Part shown: one piece after another, positions 1 to 6,591 of the stretch
Numbering within the stretch: the first letter of the stretch is position 1
How the letters are laid out: every line of letters begins with the position of its first letter
Origin: Pseudomonadota bacterium
Lineage (GTDB): Bacteria > Pseudomonadota > Gammaproteobacteria > Burkholderiales > Burkholderiaceae_C
NCBI GenBank assembly: GCA_023396625.1
Contig: JAEWVY010000009.1
Coordinates: 1-11,767, forward strand
DNA: 11,767 nt
Reading direction: 5' to 3'
Program-made: the position numbers and the translations under genes
Notes under the pieces: generated by a model
Told to the model about the DNA's origin: nothing
Database searches by the model: none
Seen by the model: the letters and a program-made list of their open reading frames with translations, nothing else

Positions 1-272
1 TCAGGAAAAAGCATCCAGCACAGGCCATTAAAAAAATCGTGCAGGCCATCACGCGTCGGAACAGCACCACGCTCGAAAACGAACTGTTCATAGGCCATGC
101 CCCCGGGCAGGTCGATTTGAGGCACGAAGTGCACCGGCGCCGTGCCAGCCCTGTTCAGCGCTGCGGCAGGGTCCTGACCCGCCAGGATACCGCCCGCAAT
201 AGGCTCCCCCATCGCGCGCCAGGGCGCGAGCCAGGGCGCCGCCCAGTCGATCGCGCCCATGGTGCCGCTCAT
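1..272 (-). CDS. DUF3025 domain protein, N-terminal 90 residues (truncated by window edge)
   Basis: The reading frame opens at ATG 272 and stays open for 90 codons to the window edge, so the C-terminal part is missing. The visible end, residues 69-90, carries the pattern GAVPTRDGLHDFFNG followed by LCWMLFP, which I recognise as the hallmark of DUF3025 proteins (PxR-x-LHDFFN-x-L-x-W-x-x-FP). The family is widespread in Burkholderiales and has no established biochemical role. No signal peptide is visible, so a cytoplasmic location is likely. The start codon overlaps the stop of the upstream NYN gene as ATGA, with AGGGCAGG just before it acting as a ribosome binding site, which implies translational coupling. 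Family assignment is confident; function is unknown. Confidence 0.85.
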   Translation of the reverse strand, partial: MSGTMGAIDWAAPWLAPWRAMGEPIAGGILAGQDPAAALNRAGTAPVHFVPQIDLPGGMAYEQFVFERGAVPTRDGLHDFFNGLCWMLFP

Positions 273-1039
273 CCTGCCCTGATGGCCTTGACCTGGCGCT
301 TGTCCCGGACCGCCACCTGGGAGGTCCCCTCATGGGCCAGATCGAACAGCTGCGTCGCGGCCAGCAACTTGGTCAGCGTGGCGTAACCGTAGTTGCGTGA
401 GTCAAACGAGGCCTGGTTGCCAATTTGCTGGCCAACCGACCCGACACGCGCCCAGCCACTTTCGTCGGCGGCGGCATGCACCGCGTTGCGCAACAGGCCG
501 ACCAGTCTGGCGTCCTGTCTGAGCTGCGCGGTCGGTACCCGCAGCGGCGTGGTCTGGGCAACTTCACCGGCCTCGGCCGCCACCTCCTCACCGAGCTTGT
601 CAAGGTAGAGAAAACGGGAACATGCATTGACAAAGGGTTCTGGCGTCTTCTGCGCCCCAAAACCGTAAACCGCCGCACCCTTTGCACGCAGATGCATCAC
701 CAGTGGTGTGAAATCGGCATCCGACGACACGATGCCAAATGCGTCGGGTCGATCGGTGTAGAGCAGTTCCAACGCATCGATCACCATCGCCATGTCACTG
801 GCGTTCTTGCCCCTGGAGTAATCGAACTGCTGCATCGGGCGGATCGCATGTTCGTGCAATTTCTCCTCCCAGCCCTTGAGTTCGCTCTTCTTCCAGTTGC
901 CGTAGGCGCGCCGCACATTGGTCACACCAAAAGTGGACAGCTCCGTCAGGATCACCTCGATTTTCGCCGCTGGCGAATTGTCAGCGTCGATCAGCAGCGC
1001 AATGTGCGACTCGGATCGGGGTGCGCCGCGGTAGTTCAC
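269..1039 (-). CDS. NYN domain plus OST-HTH/LOTUS domain protein, putative ribonuclease
   Basis: A 256-residue protein with an N-terminal NYN (PIN-like) nuclease fold at about residues 12-145. Acidic residues expected to bind metal are D18 and D20 (LLIDADN), D82 (GKNASDMAMVID) and D107/D109 (VSSDADFTPL). About residues 170-245 look like an OST-HTH/LOTUS RNA-binding domain (LRNAVHAAADESGWARVGSV, then NYGYATLTKLL). LabA/MARF1-type proteins with this layout are predicted RNA-cleaving or RNA-binding factors; no substrate is known here. I chose GTG 1039 because GGAGG lies 5 nt upstream and the start overlaps the pyrC stop as GTGA. An in-frame ATG at 1051 (260 aa) is the alternative and has no good ribosome site. 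A further in-frame extension to 1285 lies inside pyrC and is spurious. The gene ends in an ATGA overlap with the DUF3025 gene. Confidence 0.85.
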   Translation of the reverse strand: MNYRGAPRSESHIALLIDADNSPAAKIEVILTELSTFGVTNVRRAYGNWKKSELKGWEEKLHEHAIRPMQQFDYSRGKNASDMAMVIDALELLYTDRPDAFGIVSSDADFTPLVMHLRAKGAAVYGFGAQKTPEPFVNACSRFLYLDKLGEEVAAEAGEVAQTTPLRVPTAQLRQDARLVGLLRNAVHAAADESGWARVGSVGQQIGNQASFDSRNYGYATLTKLLAATQLFDLAHEGTSQVAVRDKRQVKAIRAG

Positions 1040-2067
1040 ACCAGCCTCCATGGCAGCGCTTCGCCCGCCCGCAACGGCTTGAGCTCCGCCTCGCCAAAAA
1101 CAAAGCGACCCGATGGCGTCCAGCTCTCCCTGCGCAGCGTCAATGTGCCGCCGTTGCGAGGCAGACCATAAAAATCGGCCCCGTGGAAGCTTGCGAAGGC
1201 CTCGAGCCTGTCGAGCGCACCCGCGGCCTCGAAAGCCTCGGCGTACATCTCGATGGCGGCGTGGGCCGTGTAGCAACCGGCACAACCCGTGGCATGCTCC
1301 TTCAGGTGGGCCGGATGCGGCGCGCTGTCGGTGCCCAGGAAGAACCGGGGATTGCCGCTGGTGGCCGCCGCGACCAGCGCCACCCGATGCACCTCGCGCT
1401 TGAGCACGGGCAAGCAGTAATAGTGGGGCCTGAGACCTCCCGTGAACAGCGCGTTGCGGTTGTACAGCAGATGGTGTGCGGTAATCGTCGCCCCCAGAAA
1501 ACGGTCGGCCTCGGCCACATACTGAGCGGCCTCCCTTGTGGTGATGTGCTCGAAAACGATCTTCAGTTCCGGAAAGTCCCGGCGCAGTGGAATCAGCTGG
1601 GTGTCGATGAACACCGCCTCGCGGTCAAACAGGTCGACATCGGGCGAGGTCACCTCCCCATGCACCAGCAAAGGCATCCCCTCGCGCTGCAGGGCTTCCA
1701 GCGTGGCGTGGACCCGCCGCAGATCCGTCACGCCCGCGTCGCTGTGGGTCGTGGCGCCAGCCGGATAGAGCTTGACGGCGACCACCCCGGCGTCCCTGGC
1801 GCGACGAATTTCGTCCGGCGGCAGCTCGTCCGTGAGATACAGCGTCATCAACGGCTCGAAGGCCACTCCCGCCGGCACGGCGGCCCGGATGCGGTCGCGA
1901 TAGGCGACGGCCTGTGCCGCCGTGGTGACCGGCGGCCTGAGATTGGGCATGATGATTGCCCGGGCAAACCTGGCCGCCGTATGCGGCACCACGGTCGCCA
2001 GGGCGCTGCCATCGCGCACATGCAGATGCCAGTCATCGGGACGGGTCAAGGTGATTTCTTGGGTCAT
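1036..2067 (-). CDS. pyrC: Dihydroorotase
   Basis: Catalyses the reversible cyclisation of N-carbamoyl-aspartate to dihydroorotate, the third step of pyrimidine synthesis, in the cytoplasm. The 343-residue product matches the E. coli PyrC-type enzyme (348 aa). Metal and substrate residues are in place: H14 and H16 with R18 (WHLHVRDG), K99 as the expected carboxylated lysine (VVAVKLYPAGATT), H136 (LVHGEVT), H174 (FEHITT) and D247 (FFLGTDSAPH). The start MTQEITLTRPDDWHLH at 2067 agrees with family length; an in-frame extension to 2145 would cross the terminator at 2098-2119 and is unlikely. There is no clear Shine-Dalgarno. A GACAAT hexamer ends 6 nt before ATG, so the message may be leaderless. 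It heads a coupled unit with the NYN and DUF3025 genes. Confidence 0.96.
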   Translation of the reverse strand: MTQEITLTRPDDWHLHVRDGSALATVVPHTAARFARAIIMPNLRPPVTTAAQAVAYRDRIRAAVPAGVAFEPLMTLYLTDELPPDEIRRARDAGVVAVKLYPAGATTHSDAGVTDLRRVHATLEALQREGMPLLVHGEVTSPDVDLFDREAVFIDTQLIPLRRDFPELKIVFEHITTREAAQYVAEADRFLGATITAHHLLYNRNALFTGGLRPHYYCLPVLKREVHRVALVAAATSGNPRFFLGTDSAPHPAHLKEHATGCAGCYTAHAAIEMYAEAFEAAGALDRLEAFASFHGADFYGLPRNGGTLTLRRESWTPSGRFVFGEAELKPLRAGEALPWRLV

Positions 2068-2073
2068 GGCCCG

Positions 2074-2079
2074 ATTGTC
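2074..2079 (-). promoter_or_regulatory. Possible -10 element of pyrC
   Basis: GACAAT (4/6 to TATAAT) ends 6 nt before the pyrC ATG, which would place the transcription start at or next to the start codon. The matching -35 position falls on the T-run of the gltL terminator (TTTTTC, 17-bp spacing) and is poor. Weak sequence evidence alone. Confidence 0.3.
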
Positions 2080-2097
2080 CCAAATGCCGGGCCCACG

Positions 2098-2119
2098 AAA
2101 AAAGGCACCCGCGGGTGCC
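2098..2119 (-). terminator. Intrinsic terminator after gltL
   Basis: Read on the minus strand, the perfect palindrome GGCACCCGCGGGTGCC is followed directly by six T residues. It lies 22 bp beyond the gltL stop and upstream of pyrC, so it ends the glutamate transport operon and separates it from the pyrC unit. Confidence 0.88.
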
Positions 2120-2141
2120 CTGGATGCGTGGTCGCCACGCC

Positions 2142-2879
2142 TCAATGCTGAAGGATCTTGTCGAGAAAGTCCTTGGTCCGCGGCTGGCGACGCTCGGGAT
2201 GGCCGAAAAACTCATCCTTGGAACAGTCTTCCAGGATGCGCCCCCCCACGTCGATGAAGATCACGCGGCTGGCCACCTTGCGCGCGAACCCCATTTCATG
2301 CGTGACCACCATCATGGTCATGCCTTCCCCCGCCAGCTTCACCATCACGTCGAGCACTTCACCCACCATTTCGGGATCGAGCGCCGAGGTGGGCTCGTCG
2401 AACAGCATGACGATCGGGTCCATGGACAGCGCCCGGGCGATCGCCACACGCTGCTGCTGTCCGCCCGACAACTGGCCCGGGAACTTGTCCTTGTGCGCCA
2501 TCAGGCCCACGCGGTCAAGCATCTTCAGGCCCCGCGTCCTGGCTTCATCGGTGCTGCGGCCCAGCACCTTGATCTGCGCCAGGGTGAGGTTCTCCGTCAC
2601 CGACAGGTGCGGAAACAGTTCGAAATGCTGGAACACCATGCCGACGTGCGACCGCAGCTTGGGCAGATCGGTCTTCGGATCGTGCAGGGCAACGCCGTTC
2701 ACGAAAATCTCGCCTTTCTGGAATGGCTCCAGCGCGTTGACGGTCTTGATCAACGTGGATTTTCCCGAACCCGACGGGCCGCACACCACCACGACGTCGC
2801 CCTTGGCGATGCTGACCGAGCAGTCGTTGAGCACCTGCACCGGCCCATACCATTTGGATACCTTCTTGATTTCAATCAT
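2142..2879 (-). CDS. gltL: Glutamate/aspartate ABC transporter, ATP-binding subunit
   Basis: A 245-residue ABC ATPase of the polar amino acid uptake class that drives import through GltJK at the inner face of the membrane. All motifs are intact: Walker A GPSGSGKST (34-42), Q-loop Q84 (GMVFQHFELFPH), signature LSGGQQQR (137-144), Walker B MLFDEP with catalytic E162, D-loop SALD and H-loop H194. Length and sequence fit GltL/GlnQ-type subunits; the GltL call rests on the neighbouring GltI. Start: two ATGs lie two codons apart (2885 and 2879). GGAG at 2886-2889 directly abuts the first but is 6 nt from the second, so 2879 (MIEIKK) is preferred. The gap to gltK is 15 bp and an intrinsic terminator follows. 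Confidence 0.93.
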   Translation of the reverse strand: MIEIKKVSKWYGPVQVLNDCSVSIAKGDVVVVCGPSGSGKSTLIKTVNALEPFQKGEIFVNGVALHDPKTDLPKLRSHVGMVFQHFELFPHLSVTENLTLAQIKVLGRSTDEARTRGLKMLDRVGLMAHKDKFPGQLSGGQQQRVAIARALSMDPIVMLFDEPTSALDPEMVGEVLDVMVKLAGEGMTMMVVTHEMGFARKVASRVIFIDVGGRILEDCSKDEFFGHPERRQPRTKDFLDKILQH

Positions 2880-2894
2880 TTTCATCTCCGGTGT

Positions 2895-3581
2895 TCAACG
2901 CACGATGGCAATCTTCGCCTGCAGGCGCTTGACCACCCACGACAATGCGAAACAGATCACGAAATACACCACGGCGGCGAGCAGATAGGCCTCTTCTGGC
3001 CGCCCGTAAATCTTGCCGGCATTGGTGAAGCCCTTGAGCAGGTCATAGGCCCCGATGGCGTACACGAGCGAGGTGTCCTGAAACAAAATGATGGTCTGCG
3101 TAAGCAGCACCGGCAGCATGTTCCGAAACGCCTGGGGCAGCACGACGTACCGCATGTTCTGCGCGTAGGTCATGCCCAGGGCCTGACCGGCGAACACCTG
3201 GCCGCGCGCGATGGATTGAATGCCCGCGCGCATGATCTCGCTGAAATACGCCGCCTCGAACGCCACGAAGGTAATGATCGCCGAGTATTCGGCGCGGTTG
3301 TTCTCGCCGTTGGGCAGATAGCTGTACACCCAGCCAGGGACCAGCAGGAAGAACCACAGGATCACCATCACCAGCGGCACCGAGCGCATGCCGTTGACAT
3401 AGACGGTGGCCGGCCAGGTCAGCGCCGGCTTGCCCGACAGCCGCATCAGGGCCAGCAAGGTGCCGAACAGAATGCCCCCGAGCGTGGCGATGATGGTCAA
3501 CTGCACACTGAAGCGCAGGCCCCCGAGCACGAACTTGCTGATGATGTCCCAGCTGAGGAAAGTCAGATCGAGTCCCAGCAT
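2895..3581 (-). CDS. gltK: Glutamate/aspartate ABC transporter, permease subunit GltK
   Basis: A 228-residue inner-membrane permease of the His/Glu/Gln/Arg/opine family. Hydrophobic segments are seen at about 15-48, 58-84, 100-115, 150-180 and 198-220. The cytoplasmic EAA loop that docks the ATPase is at about residues 115-155 (EIMRAGIQSIARGQ, then GMTYAQNMRYVVLPQAFRN). With GltJ it forms the heterodimeric translocation path. Start ATG 3581 (MLGLDL) has GGAGGAGGG upstream, inside the last codons of gltJ, and begins one base after the gltJ stop, so translation is probably coupled. An in-frame extension to 3605 would put that ribosome site inside the coding region and is rejected. Confidence 0.93.
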   Translation of the reverse strand: MLGLDLTFLSWDIISKFVLGGLRFSVQLTIIATLGGILFGTLLALMRLSGKPALTWPATVYVNGMRSVPLVMVILWFFLLVPGWVYSYLPNGENNRAEYSAIITFVAFEAAYFSEIMRAGIQSIARGQVFAGQALGMTYAQNMRYVVLPQAFRNMLPVLLTQTIILFQDTSLVYAIGAYDLLKGFTNAGKIYGRPEEAYLLAAVVYFVICFALSWVVKRLQAKIAIVR

Positions 3582-3582
3582 G

Positions 3583-4305
3583 TCAGTGCCCTCCTCCGGT
3601 ACCACCTGCCGCGATGAAGCCGGGAATGCGCGTCTTCTTTTCGATCAAGCCGAACACCCGGTTCACGGCGAACGCCGACAGCGCGTACAGCGCCGTGACG
3701 GCAAGGTAGACCTCGATGCCGCGCGACGTCTCCTCCTGCGCCTGCATCGCGAACATGGTGAGCTCGGAAATCGACACCGCGAACGCCACCGACGAGTTCT
3801 TCAGCAGGTTCATCGATTCACTGGTCAGCGGCGGCAGAATGATGCGAAACGCCATGGGCAGAATCACGTAGCGATACGTCTGCCATGTCGTGAAGCCCAG
3901 GGCCATGCCCGCGTACCGCTGGCCCCGGGGCAGGGCCTGGATGCCGGCGCGGACCTGCTCGGCGATACGCGCCGAGGTAAAGAAGCCCAGCGCGAACACC
4001 ACCAGCACAAAGCCAGGGACCTGCTGGAAGACCGGAATCACCTTCGGCACCACGAAGTACCAGAGAAAAATCTGCACCAGCAGCGGAATGTTCCGGAACA
4101 ACTCCACCCAGGCGTTCGCCAACCGGGTCAGCCACGGGCTGCTGGGCAGGGTGCGCAGCGTGCCCAGTAGCGCGCCCAGTGCCACCGCCACCACCCAGGA
4201 GCAGCCCGCCACGGCCAGCGTCCATCCCCAGGCATCGATCATCCAGTCAAGATAGGTACGGCCGCTGCCGTCGTCATTGAGAAATACCTGCCAATCCCAT
4301 GTCAT
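3583..4305 (-). CDS. gltJ: Glutamate/aspartate ABC transporter, permease subunit GltJ
   Basis: A 240-residue permease, first of the two membrane subunits of the importer. It opens with MTWDWQVFLNDDG, typical of GltJ, then a hydrophobic segment at about 27-50. FRNIPLLVQIFLWYFVVP follows at 70-87 and the EAA loop at about 116-155 (EQVRAGIQALPRGQ, then GFTTWQTYRYVILPMAFR). Further membrane segments lie toward the C-terminus, which ends in a short Gly-rich tail (GGTGGGH). Start ATG 4305 has GGAG 6 nt upstream; an in-frame GTG at 4317 overlaps that site and is not chosen. It is separated from gltI by 128 bp holding a strong terminator, so gltJKL is probably read by limited readthrough from gltI. 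Confidence 0.93.
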   Translation of the reverse strand: MTWDWQVFLNDDGSGRTYLDWMIDAWGWTLAVAGCSWVVAVALGALLGTLRTLPSSPWLTRLANAWVELFRNIPLLVQIFLWYFVVPKVIPVFQQVPGFVLVVFALGFFTSARIAEQVRAGIQALPRGQRYAGMALGFTTWQTYRYVILPMAFRIILPPLTSESMNLLKNSSVAFAVSISELTMFAMQAQEETSRGIEVYLAVTALYALSAFAVNRVFGLIEKKTRIPGFIAAGGTGGGH

Positions 4306-4371
4306 GTCAATCTCCACAAGGCCTGTCAGCCGCTGTGCGCGTGCCCCCGCGCTCGTGGCGGCAGGGACCGT

Positions 4372-4411
4372 AAAACAAAAACCCCACCGCAGCGAAATGC
4401 TCCGGCAGGGT
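4372..4411 (-). terminator. Intrinsic terminator between gltI and gltJ
   Basis: On the minus strand ACCCTGCCGGAGC pairs with GCTGCGGTGGGGT around a 5-nt loop (ATTTC): 13 positions with one G-G mismatch and two G-U pairs. It is followed by TTTTTGTTTT. It starts 22 bp after the gltI stop and lies 66 bp before gltJ. In the sequence it is a good intrinsic terminator. I infer that it attenuates transcription so that the binding protein is made in excess over the permeases and ATPase. Confidence 0.85.
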
Positions 4412-4433
4412 CAGTCTCCCTTGGAATCAGGGA

Positions 4434-5333
4434 TTACTTGGCAGCGTAGGCTTCCATCGGTTTGTCGTTGGGGCTGGCCCAAGCGGCCTTGATGCTGTCG
4501 CTCGGAGCCAAGCCCACGCGGGTGTTCTTCGGCGGGATAGGCTGCATGAACCACTTGTCATAGATCTTCCCGATCTCTCCCGACTTCATGAGATCGCGCA
4601 GCGTATCGTCCGCCAGCTTCTTGAAGGCCGGGTCGTCCTTGCGCACCATGATGGCGATGGGCTCGACCGACAACACTTCCCCCACGATCCTGAAATCCGC
4701 CGGGTTCTTCGCGTTGGCGATGTTGCCGGCGAGGATGGAGCCATCCATCACGAACGCATCGGCACGGCCGGATTCGAGCAACAGGAAACTGTCCGCGTGG
4801 TCCTTGCCAAATACCTCCTTGAAGTCGACACCACGGGCGCGCTCGTTCTTGCGCAGGGTTTGCACCGACGTGGTGCCGGTCGTGGTGGCCACGCTCTTGC
4901 CATTCAATTGGGCGATCGACGTGATGCCCGAGCTGGCCTTGGTGGCAATGCGGACTTCCTCCACAAAGGTGGTGACGGCAAACGCCACATCCTTCTGGCG
5001 GGTCATGTTGTTGGTGGTGGAGCCGCACTCGATGTCCACGGTGCCGTTCTGCACCAGAGGAATGCGGTTCTGGGAGGTCACGGACAGGTACTTCACTTCC
5101 AGTTTCTTGCCCGCGGCCTTTTCGAGGTTGGCGATGATGCGCTGGCACAGTTCGACGTGATAGCCCGCGTATTTGCCATCGCCAAGGGTATAGGACAGCG
5201 CGCCCGAGGAATCGCGCACCCCCATGGTCACGGTGCCCGAAGCCTTGACCTTGGCGATGGTGTCATTGGCCTGAGCCAAGACCCCGCCGGTGGCACCGGC
5301 GGCAATGGCAAGAGCGATCAGTTGCTTTTTCAT
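4434..5333 (-). CDS. gltI: Glutamate/aspartate periplasmic binding protein
   Basis: A 299-residue family 3 solute-binding protein that delivers glutamate and aspartate to GltJKL. Residues 1-22 form a signal peptide (MKKQLIALAIAAG, cleavage near LAQA), so the mature protein is periplasmic. Strong GltI markers are TSQNRIPLVQNGTVDIECGS (86-105) followed by TTNN, GTTS (153-156), KDHADSFLLLESGRADAF (177-194) and, near the end, KWFMQPIPPKN. From memory these align closely with E. coli GltI, including ligand-contacting Arg/Ser/Thr and the KDH histidine. ATG 5333 has AAGGA 7 nt upstream and gives the signal peptide; an in-frame extension to 5525 runs through the promoter and is spurious. It leads the importer operon and is followed by a terminator. 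Confidence 0.96.
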   Translation of the reverse strand: MKKQLIALAIAAGATGGVLAQANDTIAKVKASGTVTMGVRDSSGALSYTLGDGKYAGYHVELCQRIIANLEKAAGKKLEVKYLSVTSQNRIPLVQNGTVDIECGSTTNNMTRQKDVAFAVTTFVEEVRIATKASSGITSIAQLNGKSVATTTGTTSVQTLRKNERARGVDFKEVFGKDHADSFLLLESGRADAFVMDGSILAGNIANAKNPADFRIVGEVLSVEPIAIMVRKDDPAFKKLADDTLRDLMKSGEIGKIYDKWFMQPIPPKNTRVGLAPSDSIKAAWASPNDKPMEAYAAK

Positions 5334-5382
5334 GCGAAATTCCTTGCGTTGAAGCGTTGAACGGATGGGATCGATGGGGGCG

Positions 5383-5424
5383 ATTCTAGGCATTTGCTTT
5401 TCCGGGAAAACCCTAGGCACCTGC
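5383..5424 (-). promoter_or_regulatory. gltI promoter and putative operator
   Basis: On the minus strand a TAGAAT -10 (5388-5383, 5/6 to consensus) lies 49 bp before the gltI ATG. The -35 position is poor (TTTTCC at 16-bp spacing) and coincides with the 13-bp inverted repeat TTTTCCCGGAAAA (5398-5410), which has the T-N11-A form of a LysR box. Two direct repeats, CTAGGCATTTGC (5386-5397, plus-strand reading) and CTAGGCACCTGC (5413-5424), flank it on both sides, 27 bp apart. A weak -35 overlapped by an operator suggests regulation by a DNA-binding protein. The LysR gene upstream is an obvious candidate, but this is inference. Confidence 0.55.
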
Positions 5425-5521
5425 CCACACCAGGAAAGCGCCCCCGAAAGCAAGCAGGCTTCATGCCCGTGGCGCGAGCCAATTGCTCCGGATGCGCCTT
5501 CGTCCCGGACTGGACGAGGGC

Positions 5522-6466
5522 TCACTCCTCCGAAGGTGGCCCTGTCGACCCGCTCGCCTGGGCCTCCAGGTACGCCCAGAGCAACCGCGCGGCATGGCGT
5601 GGCGATTCGCGGTCCAGGGGTTTGCGGCGATACGCACGCACATCCATGGCCTCTTCAAGCCCCGGCAGCGCCACCTTCGCGAGCCGGCCCGCCTCGAGTT
5701 CCCGGCGCACCGCGCTGTGCGGCAAAAAGGCCAGCCCATGGCCCTCGAGCGCCATCACCTTGAGCCCCTCCGCCATGTCGGTTTCGTACACCCGATCGAG
5801 ATGGATCCCGGCCCCCGACCTGCGGAGCATTTCGTCGGTCACACGCCCGAGATAGGCGCCAGGCGCATACCCAAGATAGGGCACCGGCCGCCGCGCAGTC
5901 CCGGGCAGACGCAGCAGCGGTCCGCCCTCGCCATCCGCCTTGACGTACGGTGCGAGCGTCTCTCGCCCCAGGGTCACCATGTCGTAGCGACCTGCGTCGA
6001 GCTGCAGCGGATGCGCGGTGTGATGGTAGGCAATGAGCAGGTCGCATCCCCCCTCGACGAGCCGCATCACCGCGTCGTGCACGTTCAGCGCGATCAGCCG
6101 GCTCTTGATCGGCCCGAAGCGCTCGCGCAGACGGGACACCCAGGCCGGGAAGAACGTGAACGCCAGCGTGTGCGGGACCGCGAACTCGATCACGTCCTGC
6201 GCCGCACGGGCATGCGCGCGCAGCATGCTGCGCGTGCTCTGCAGGGTCTGAAGCACCTCCAACGCCTGCAGATGCAGGGTCTGGCCAGCCGGCGTCAGGC
6301 GGGTGGGATAGCCGCTGCGATCGACCAGATCGGCCCCGGCCCAGGCTTCCAGCGCCTGGATGCGGCGCGAAAACGCCGGTTGCGTCACATGCCGCAGCTG
6401 GGCCGAGCGGCTGAAGCTGCGGGTTTCCGCCAGACTCACGAAATCCTCAAGCCACTTGGTTTCCAT
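5522..6466 (-). CDS. LysR-family transcriptional regulator, HypT/YjiE-like
   Basis: A 314-residue LysR-type regulator: winged helix-turn-helix at about residues 3-62 (FSRSAQLRHVTQPAFSRRIQ) and a ligand-binding domain at about 90-300. The opening METKWLEDF and the QPAFSRRIQALE helix closely resemble E. coli HypT (YjiE), the hypochlorite-responsive regulator, as does the stretch DMAEGLKVMALEGHGLAFLP (230-249). Of HypT's three redox methionines only the one near residue 231 appears kept (see findings). The start at 6466 fits the family; an in-frame extension to 6517 is not supported. There is no Shine-Dalgarno, and a CATAAT hexamer sits 7 nt before ATG. The gene is directly upstream of gltI on the same strand with a 188-bp gap, so it may control the importer. 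Inducer unknown. Confidence 0.85.
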   Translation of the reverse strand: METKWLEDFVSLAETRSFSRSAQLRHVTQPAFSRRIQALEAWAGADLVDRSGYPTRLTPAGQTLHLQALEVLQTLQSTRSMLRAHARAAQDVIEFAVPHTLAFTFFPAWVSRLRERFGPIKSRLIALNVHDAVMRLVEGGCDLLIAYHHTAHPLQLDAGRYDMVTLGRETLAPYVKADGEGGPLLRLPGTARRPVPYLGYAPGAYLGRVTDEMLRRSGAGIHLDRVYETDMAEGLKVMALEGHGLAFLPHSAVRRELEAGRLAKVALPGLEEAMDVRAYRRKPLDRESPRHAARLLWAYLEAQASGSTGPPSEE

Positions 6467-6473
6467 GCGACAA

Positions 6474-6479
6474 ATTATG
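6474..6479 (-). promoter_or_regulatory. Possible -10 element of the LysR gene
   Basis: CATAAT (5/6 to TATAAT) on the minus strand ends 7 nt before the LysR ATG, which would make the transcript leaderless. No convincing -35 is seen. The 125-bp gap to the GST start therefore holds two divergent promoters. Confidence 0.4.
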
Positions 6480-6535
6480 CGGGCGCGTCCTGCCAGCCGA
6501 TGCGCGCCAGGCATCAATCCACGCAGGGTTTTTCA

Positions 6536-6563
6536 TCGACAAACCTCCAGGCCACGCTAGGAT
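6536..6563 (+). promoter_or_regulatory. Promoter of the GST gene
   Basis: TCGACA (5/6 to the -35 consensus) and TAGGAT (5/6 to -10) are spaced 16 bp apart and point to a transcription start near 6570. The in-frame ATG at 6562 lies within the -10 itself, which supports the start of translation at 6592. Confidence 0.55.
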
Positions 6564-6591
6564 GGGCGTTTCAACCCATCTCACCGCGCTC

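Noticed and set aside
425..1171. 248-codon plus-strand frame opposite the NYN gene
   Set aside because: It has no family resemblance and is opposite a gene with conserved catalytic residues and coupled start and stop sites.
1021..2151. 376-codon open frame on the plus strand opposite pyrC
   Set aside because: It is the antisense shadow of a clearly functional dihydroorotase, with no motif or ribosome site.
2115..3617. 500-codon open frame on the plus strand across gltL and gltK
   Set aside because: It is antisense to two intact ABC transporter genes, has a His/Arg/Gln-rich composition with no recognisable domain, and is explained by the high GC content.
5495..5521. Hairpin after the LysR stop (CCTCGTCC / GGACGAAGG)
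   Set aside because: The stem has a bulge and no T-run follows, so I do not call it a terminator.
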